Below are positions 60,855-64,000 of a stretch of 64,000 nt of DNA, piece after piece. A model generated the notes under the pieces. That model was given only the letters and a program-made list of their open reading frames with translations, ran no database searches and was not told where the DNA came from. The translations under genes and the position numbers were made by a program. This DNA comes from Rhizobium sp. Q54 (GTDB lineage: Bacteria > Pseudomonadota > Alphaproteobacteria > SHVZ01), in the NCBI GenBank assembly GCA_945871425.1, contig CAMBVS010000005.1, positions 26,206 through 90,205 of the forward strand, written 5' to 3'. The first letter of the stretch is position 1. The number at the start of each line of letters is the position of its first letter.

Positions 60855-62219
60855 CTAGTCTTTCCTTGATCCCTTGGCGGCGACACGTGCCGCGCGGTAG
60901 GCCCTGGCGCGGCCGGGCTTCGCAACCTGGCGGGCGCGGCCGAAGGCCATCGCGTCGGACTCGACGTCCTCGGTGATGACGCTGCCGGCGGTGACGTAGG
61001 CGCCCGAGCCGAGCCGGATCGGCGCCACCAGCGTCGAGTTGGAGCCGACGAAGGCACCGGCGCCGATCTCGGTCCGCGACTTGGTCACGCCGTCGTAGTT
61101 GCAGGTGATGGTGCCGGCGCCGATGTTGGCCTTGGCGCCGATCGAGGCGTCGCCGAGATACGCCAGGTGATTGGCCTTGGCGCCGGCGCCGAGCGAGGTC
61201 GCCTTGAGCTCGACGAAGTTGCCGATGTGCGCGCCGGCGCCGACGCGGGTGCCCGGCCGAAGCCGCGCGAAAGGACCGACCAGCGCACCCTCGCCGATCA
61301 CCGCACCTTCGAGATGGCTGAACGAACGGATCTCGGTGTTGTCGCCGACGCTCACGCCCGGCCCGAAGACGACGTGCGGATGAATGGTCACGTCGCGCCC
61401 GAGCCTTGTGTCGGCGGCGAAGAAGACGGTCTCCGGCGCGACCAGCGTGGCCCCATCCTCCATGGCGCGGGCGCGAAGCCGCGACTGCATCAAGGCCTCG
61501 GCCCGAGCCAGGCCCTCGCGGCTGTCGACGCCGAGGAGCTCGTCGGCCGGCGCCTCGATCACCGCTGCGGTGAGGCCGCGGCCGCGGGCGATGCCGACCA
61601 GGTCGGTCAGGTAGTATTCGCCCTTGGCATTGCGGTTGCTGATCTTGTCGAGGAAGCCGAAGAGCCGCTTGCCGTCGATGACCATGACGCCGGAGTTGCA
61701 GAGATCGATCGCGCGTTCTTCGGCGCTCGCCTCCAGCCACTCGACGATCCGCTCGAGTCCGCCGTCGGGGCCGAGCAACAGCCGGCCGTAGCGCGCTGGA
61801 TCGGTGGGGCGGAAGCCGAGCACGACGACCGCGGGCGGCTTCGCCCCGGATCGCCGCCGGCGGATCATCTTCTTCAGGGTCGCCGGCGTCAGGAACGGCG
61901 AATCGCCATAGATCACCAGCACGTCGCCGGCGAAGCCCCTGAGCACGGAGCGCGCCGCCTTGGCCGCGTCGCCGGTACCGAGGCGCTCATGCTGGATCGC
62001 CGTCGGTGCCGGCTTCACCGCGCGGGTGACCGCCTCGCCGTCGGGGCCGACCACCACCACAAGACGCGCCGGCTTCAACGACTGGACGGTCTTCAGAACA
62101 TGCGAAATAAGAGGAAAACCGGCGATCGGGTTGAGTACTTTCGGGCGGTCGGACTTCATCCGTGTACCCTTGCCGGCGGCAAGGACGACAACGGCGAGCG
62201 ATCGTGACGGGGCGTTCAT
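60855..62219 (-). CDS. glmU: Bifunctional GlcN-1-P acetyltransferase / UDP-GlcNAc pyrophosphorylase
   Basis: Makes UDP-N-acetylglucosamine. The N-terminal uridylyltransferase has LAAGKGTRMKSDRPKVLNPI, and the C-terminal left-handed beta-helix has the hexapeptide repeats (GPGVSVGDNTEIRSFSHLEG, GNFVELKATSLGAGAKANHL). The 454-aa size is normal. It is the first gene of the leftward series glmU-glmS-gabD-gor and is divergent from gph across a 100-bp gap in which I could not resolve convincing promoter hexamers for either gene. Confidence 0.97.
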   Translation of the reverse strand: MNAPSRSLAVVVLAAGKGTRMKSDRPKVLNPIAGFPLISHVLKTVQSLKPARLVVVVGPDGEAVTRAVKPAPTAIQHERLGTGDAAKAARSVLRGFAGDVLVIYGDSPFLTPATLKKMIRRRRSGAKPPAVVVLGFRPTDPARYGRLLLGPDGGLERIVEWLEASAEERAIDLCNSGVMVIDGKRLFGFLDKISNRNAKGEYYLTDLVGIARGRGLTAAVIEAPADELLGVDSREGLARAEALMQSRLRARAMEDGATLVAPETVFFAADTRLGRDVTIHPHVVFGPGVSVGDNTEIRSFSHLEGAVIGEGALVGPFARLRPGTRVGAGAHIGNFVELKATSLGAGAKANHLAYLGDASIGAKANIGAGTITCNYDGVTKSRTEIGAGAFVGSNSTLVAPIRLGSGAYVTAGSVITEDVESDAMAFGRARQVAKPGRARAYRAARVAAKGSRKD

Positions 62220-62321
62220 GAGCGAGGTCTATAGTTTTTTAGGTAATTGCCACGCATCCTTGCCATAGCTTGGCCCTCCGCACAAAGTCTTGTTTTGTAA
62301 CCAAGTGTAGGGGTTCTTGCC

Positions 62322-63002
62322 ATGGGGTGGCCGCGAGCGGTGGTGTTCGACCTGGACGGGACGCTGATCGACAGCGGTCCGGACCTGGCCCGCCTGCTCA
62401 ATATCGTGCTCGCGGAATATGGCCGATCGGAGGTCGATCTTGAACGCGTGCGGGGTTTCGTCGGCGACGGCATCGCCAAGCTGGTGGAGCGTGGGTTCGA
62501 GGCGACCGGCGGTTCGACGGAGACTGAACGCCGCGCCGCCACCGATCGTTTCCTCGGCGTCTACGAAGCCGAACCGGCCCTGCTCACCCGCCCCTATCCC
62601 GGCGTCGCCGCGACCCTGCAGCGCCTGACCGATGACGGCCGAAGTCTGGCCGTCTGCACCAACAAGGCCGAGCGCGTCACCCACGCCGTGCTCCATGCGC
62701 TGGGACTCGATCGATTCTTCGGCGCGGTGATCGGCGGCGACAGCCTCGCCGTCAGGAAGCCTGACCCGGCGCCGCTGCAGGCGGCGATCGAGCGCGTCGG
62801 CGCCGATGCCGGGTCGTCGGTGATGGTCGGCGACAACGAGCACGATGCGGCCACGGCGAAGGCGGCCGGCGTCTGCTGCGTGCTGGTGACCTACGGCTAT
62901 GCCCGGGCGCCGCTCGCCTCGCTTCCTGCGGCGGCCATGACCGACCGGTTCGACGAGCTGCCGGCCGTCCTCGACCGCCTCGCCTCTCAGCCGCGGCCGT
63001 GA
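62322..63002 (+). CDS. gph: Phosphoglycolate phosphatase (HAD family)
   Basis: A 226-aa HAD phosphatase that hydrolyses 2-phosphoglycolate, a product of DNA repair and photorespiration. The nucleophile motif is VVFDLDGTLIDSGPDL at the N-terminus, motif II is VCTNK, motif III lysine is in SLAVRKPDP, and motif IV is VMVGDNEHDAATAKAAG. The cap is the small helical type of the Gph branch. The substrate is assigned by family resemblance; other small phosphates are possible. Divergent from glmU. Confidence 0.9.
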   Translation: MGWPRAVVFDLDGTLIDSGPDLARLLNIVLAEYGRSEVDLERVRGFVGDGIAKLVERGFEATGGSTETERRAATDRFLGVYEAEPALLTRPYPGVAATLQRLTDDGRSLAVCTNKAERVTHAVLHALGLDRFFGAVIGGDSLAVRKPDPAPLQAAIERVGADAGSSVMVGDNEHDAATAKAAGVCCVLVTYGYARAPLASLPAAAMTDRFDELPAVLDRLASQPRP

Positions 63003-63025
63003 GCGGGCCGGTCGGTGCGTCGCAG

Positions 63026-63526
63026 TCAGCCGGATCGCTCGGGCAGCCGGTGATACGCGGTGACGCAGAGAAGCTGATCGACGTGCACCCCGTCCCTTGC
63101 CAACGGCAGGATGAGTACCTCGGCCGAGATCACGTATCGACGATGGTCGACGATCGGCGCTCCCTTTCGCCATGCCGGCGAACGCGTCGTCGCGGCCCAT
63201 ATTAGCAGGGAGGCGACCTGAGCCCGGGCATCGGGGTCCGGAATGCACTCATCGACGAGAGCGCCGACACGCACCCGAGGCCCGGCGTCGATGAGGGCCG
63301 AACCGATGAGCCTGAACCGGAAGCGGATCGGCTCGGGTTCCACGTCCACCAGCCAGATATTGGGAAGGAGTCGCGGAACGTCGACGGGGTCGAAGTGCTG
63401 CCGACCGGGCAGGCCGGCTTCGGGATGAATCGATATCCAGTGTTCGTAGAGCGCCCGAACCGTGGGGTGCATCTGTTCCGGCGGCGGCGGCGCCAGTGAT
63501 CCGAGCGGTTCCGTGGCAGCTTCCAT
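63026..63526 (-). CDS. PAS_5-family PAS domain protein (third copy)
   Basis: A 166-aa protein related to the tandem pair at 9973-11065: VRALYEHWISIHPEAGLPGR, DVPRLLPNIWLVDVEPEPIRFRFRLIGS, and a C-terminal LPLARDGVHVDQLLCVTAYH. It is more divergent than copies A and B are from each other. It begins with a 20-residue proline/glutamate-rich segment. No output domain is present. The stop faces the gph stop with 23 bp between. The ligand is unknown. Confidence 0.8.
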   Translation of the reverse strand: MEAATEPLGSLAPPPPEQMHPTVRALYEHWISIHPEAGLPGRQHFDPVDVPRLLPNIWLVDVEPEPIRFRFRLIGSALIDAGPRVRVGALVDECIPDPDARAQVASLLIWAATTRSPAWRKGAPIVDHRRYVISAEVLILPLARDGVHVDQLLCVTAYHRLPERSG

Positions 63527-63867
63527 CCGACTCGAGGATTCAGCGGGTTGGGACGGCCTGCATGGACGTCATTTCGGATGCCCCGGGGAAAGCGCCCTGC
63601 GGCGACCCGCGCACAATACACCATTACGGTCGGGGGCGGGCGGGTCGAACCGCCGGTCGACGGAGCCGGCGAATTCCCAATTGGCGCCGACGCGGTCCGG
63701 ATCAGGTTGCGACCGTGAGCCGCCGGCCTGCGAGCTGTCGTACCGTCCCACCACAACGGGCCCGCATGCGCTCATCTTGCTCACCCCGGAGGCGGCATGA
63801 AAAAAGTCATCCCCCGCTTGCACTTTGAGCAGGCCCCTCCTATACGGACGGCTGATCCCTCGGGTCC
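63527..63867. other. Gene-free region with the tRNA promoter
   Basis: No convincing protein gene. Several short open frames cross here on both strands but have arginine/proline-rich products of the kind made by antisense frames in GC-rich DNA. A 26-codon frame at 63797 with a good GGAGG site runs into the tRNA and is probably chance. The right end carries the tRNA promoter. Confidence 0.6.
63818..63846 (+). promoter_or_regulatory. Promoter of tRNA-Val
   Basis: TTGCAC (63818-63823), 17-bp spacer, TATACG (63841-63846). The predicted start lies about 15 bp before the mature tRNA 5' end. Confidence 0.65.
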
Positions 63868-63942
63868 GGGCGCGTAGCTCAGCGGGAGAGCACTGCTTTC
63901 ACACGGCAGGGGTCACAGGTTCAATCCCTGTCGCGCCCACCA
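63868..63942 (+). tRNA. tRNA-Val (anticodon CAC)
   Basis: 75 bases folding as a standard cloverleaf: acceptor GGGCGCG/CGCGCCC, D stem GCTC/GAGC, anticodon stem CTGCT/GGCAG with loop TTCACAC (anticodon CAC), T stem ACAGG/CCTGT with TTCAATC, discriminator A and encoded CCA. It decodes GUG valine codons, frequent in this GC-rich genome. Confidence 0.97.
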
Positions 63943-64000
63943 CTTCCTGTCGCACGAGGTCGTCTCACGTGAGCCCGAGCGGCACGACTCATCCCCCCCG

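Noticed and set aside
63797..63877. 26-codon gene with GGAGG ribosome site
   Set aside because: It contains the tRNA promoter and its stop lies inside the mature tRNA, so it is likely chance.
63964..63973. CTCACGTGAG palindrome after the tRNA
   Set aside because: Perfect but short, no T-run and no gene start to which it could relate before the window ends.

Overview
The window looks like a chromosomal segment from a high-G+C alphaproteobacterium (G+C judged by eye at about two thirds or more). The evidence is an NDUFA12-type complex I accessory subunit, the neighbourhood NDUFA12-mlaD-DUF2155 facing aat-accC-accB-aroQ, a short-type second glutamyl-tRNA synthetase, a class II DAHP synthase, a B12-dependent ribonucleotide reductase, and several PAS_5-type small sensors. 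A family such as Rhodospirillales or a neighbouring order is plausible, but the sequence alone does not fix it. There are no insertion sequences, prophage genes, CRISPR arrays or rRNA genes. The only RNA gene seen is a tRNA-Val(CAC) at the right edge.

Layout, left to right. 1-3226: a peptide/nickel-type ABC uptake operon (binding protein, two permeases, cut by the left edge). 3351-6455: a large AsmA-like envelope protein, divergent from glnE, bcp and two tandem PAS_5 proteins (6530-11065). 11067-14309: a TAXI-type TRAP transporter with an attenuator-like hairpin between its two genes. 14398-17659: FemAB-like and RidA genes, divergent from a HerA-like ATPase. 17669-19039: small proteins of poorly known function. 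19240-21122: a class III aminotransferase translationally coupled to an ATC-hydrolase-like protein. 21781-25461: nrdJ with a strong terminator and a promoter covered by two NrdR-like boxes. 25489-25850: an unusually AT-rich gap. 25851-30451: NUDIX, NDUFA12, mlaD, DUF2155, aat, accC, accB, aroQ. 30570-36092: kynU, a methyltransferase, rodA, a cinA-like gene and an Ldh-family dehydrogenase. 36112-39858: kup with an FNR/FixK-like box upstream, and an IlvD/Edd dehydratase. 39967-43163: cheZ, an inositol monophosphatase-like gene, a DMT transporter, a nuclease-like secreted protein and a SemiSWEET. 43141-54535: a long leftward series: class II DAHP synthase, pncB, a cysteine-cluster protein, nadE, gltX, cysS, a hydroxyacid dehydrogenase and a PatZ-like acyl-CoA synthetase/acetyltransferase. 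54625-56080: cupin plus class III nucleotide cyclase. 56090-62219: glmU, glmS, gabD, gor reading leftward. 62322-63942: gph, a third PAS_5 gene and the tRNA.

Most genes are housekeeping: nitrogen control (glnE), NAD salvage (pncB, nadE), aromatic amino-acid entry (class II DAHP synthase, aroQ), fatty-acid initiation (accB, accC), amino-sugar supply (glmS, glmU), redox (gor, bcp) and translation (cysS, gltX, aat, tRNA-Val). I found no clear large undescribed system. The most interesting signals are small: the regulatory sites around nrdJ and kup, the PAS_5 family expansion, the aminotransferase/ATC-hydrolase pair, the pncB-cysteine-cluster-nadE operon, and a short conserved-looking basic protein preceded by a leader hairpin.
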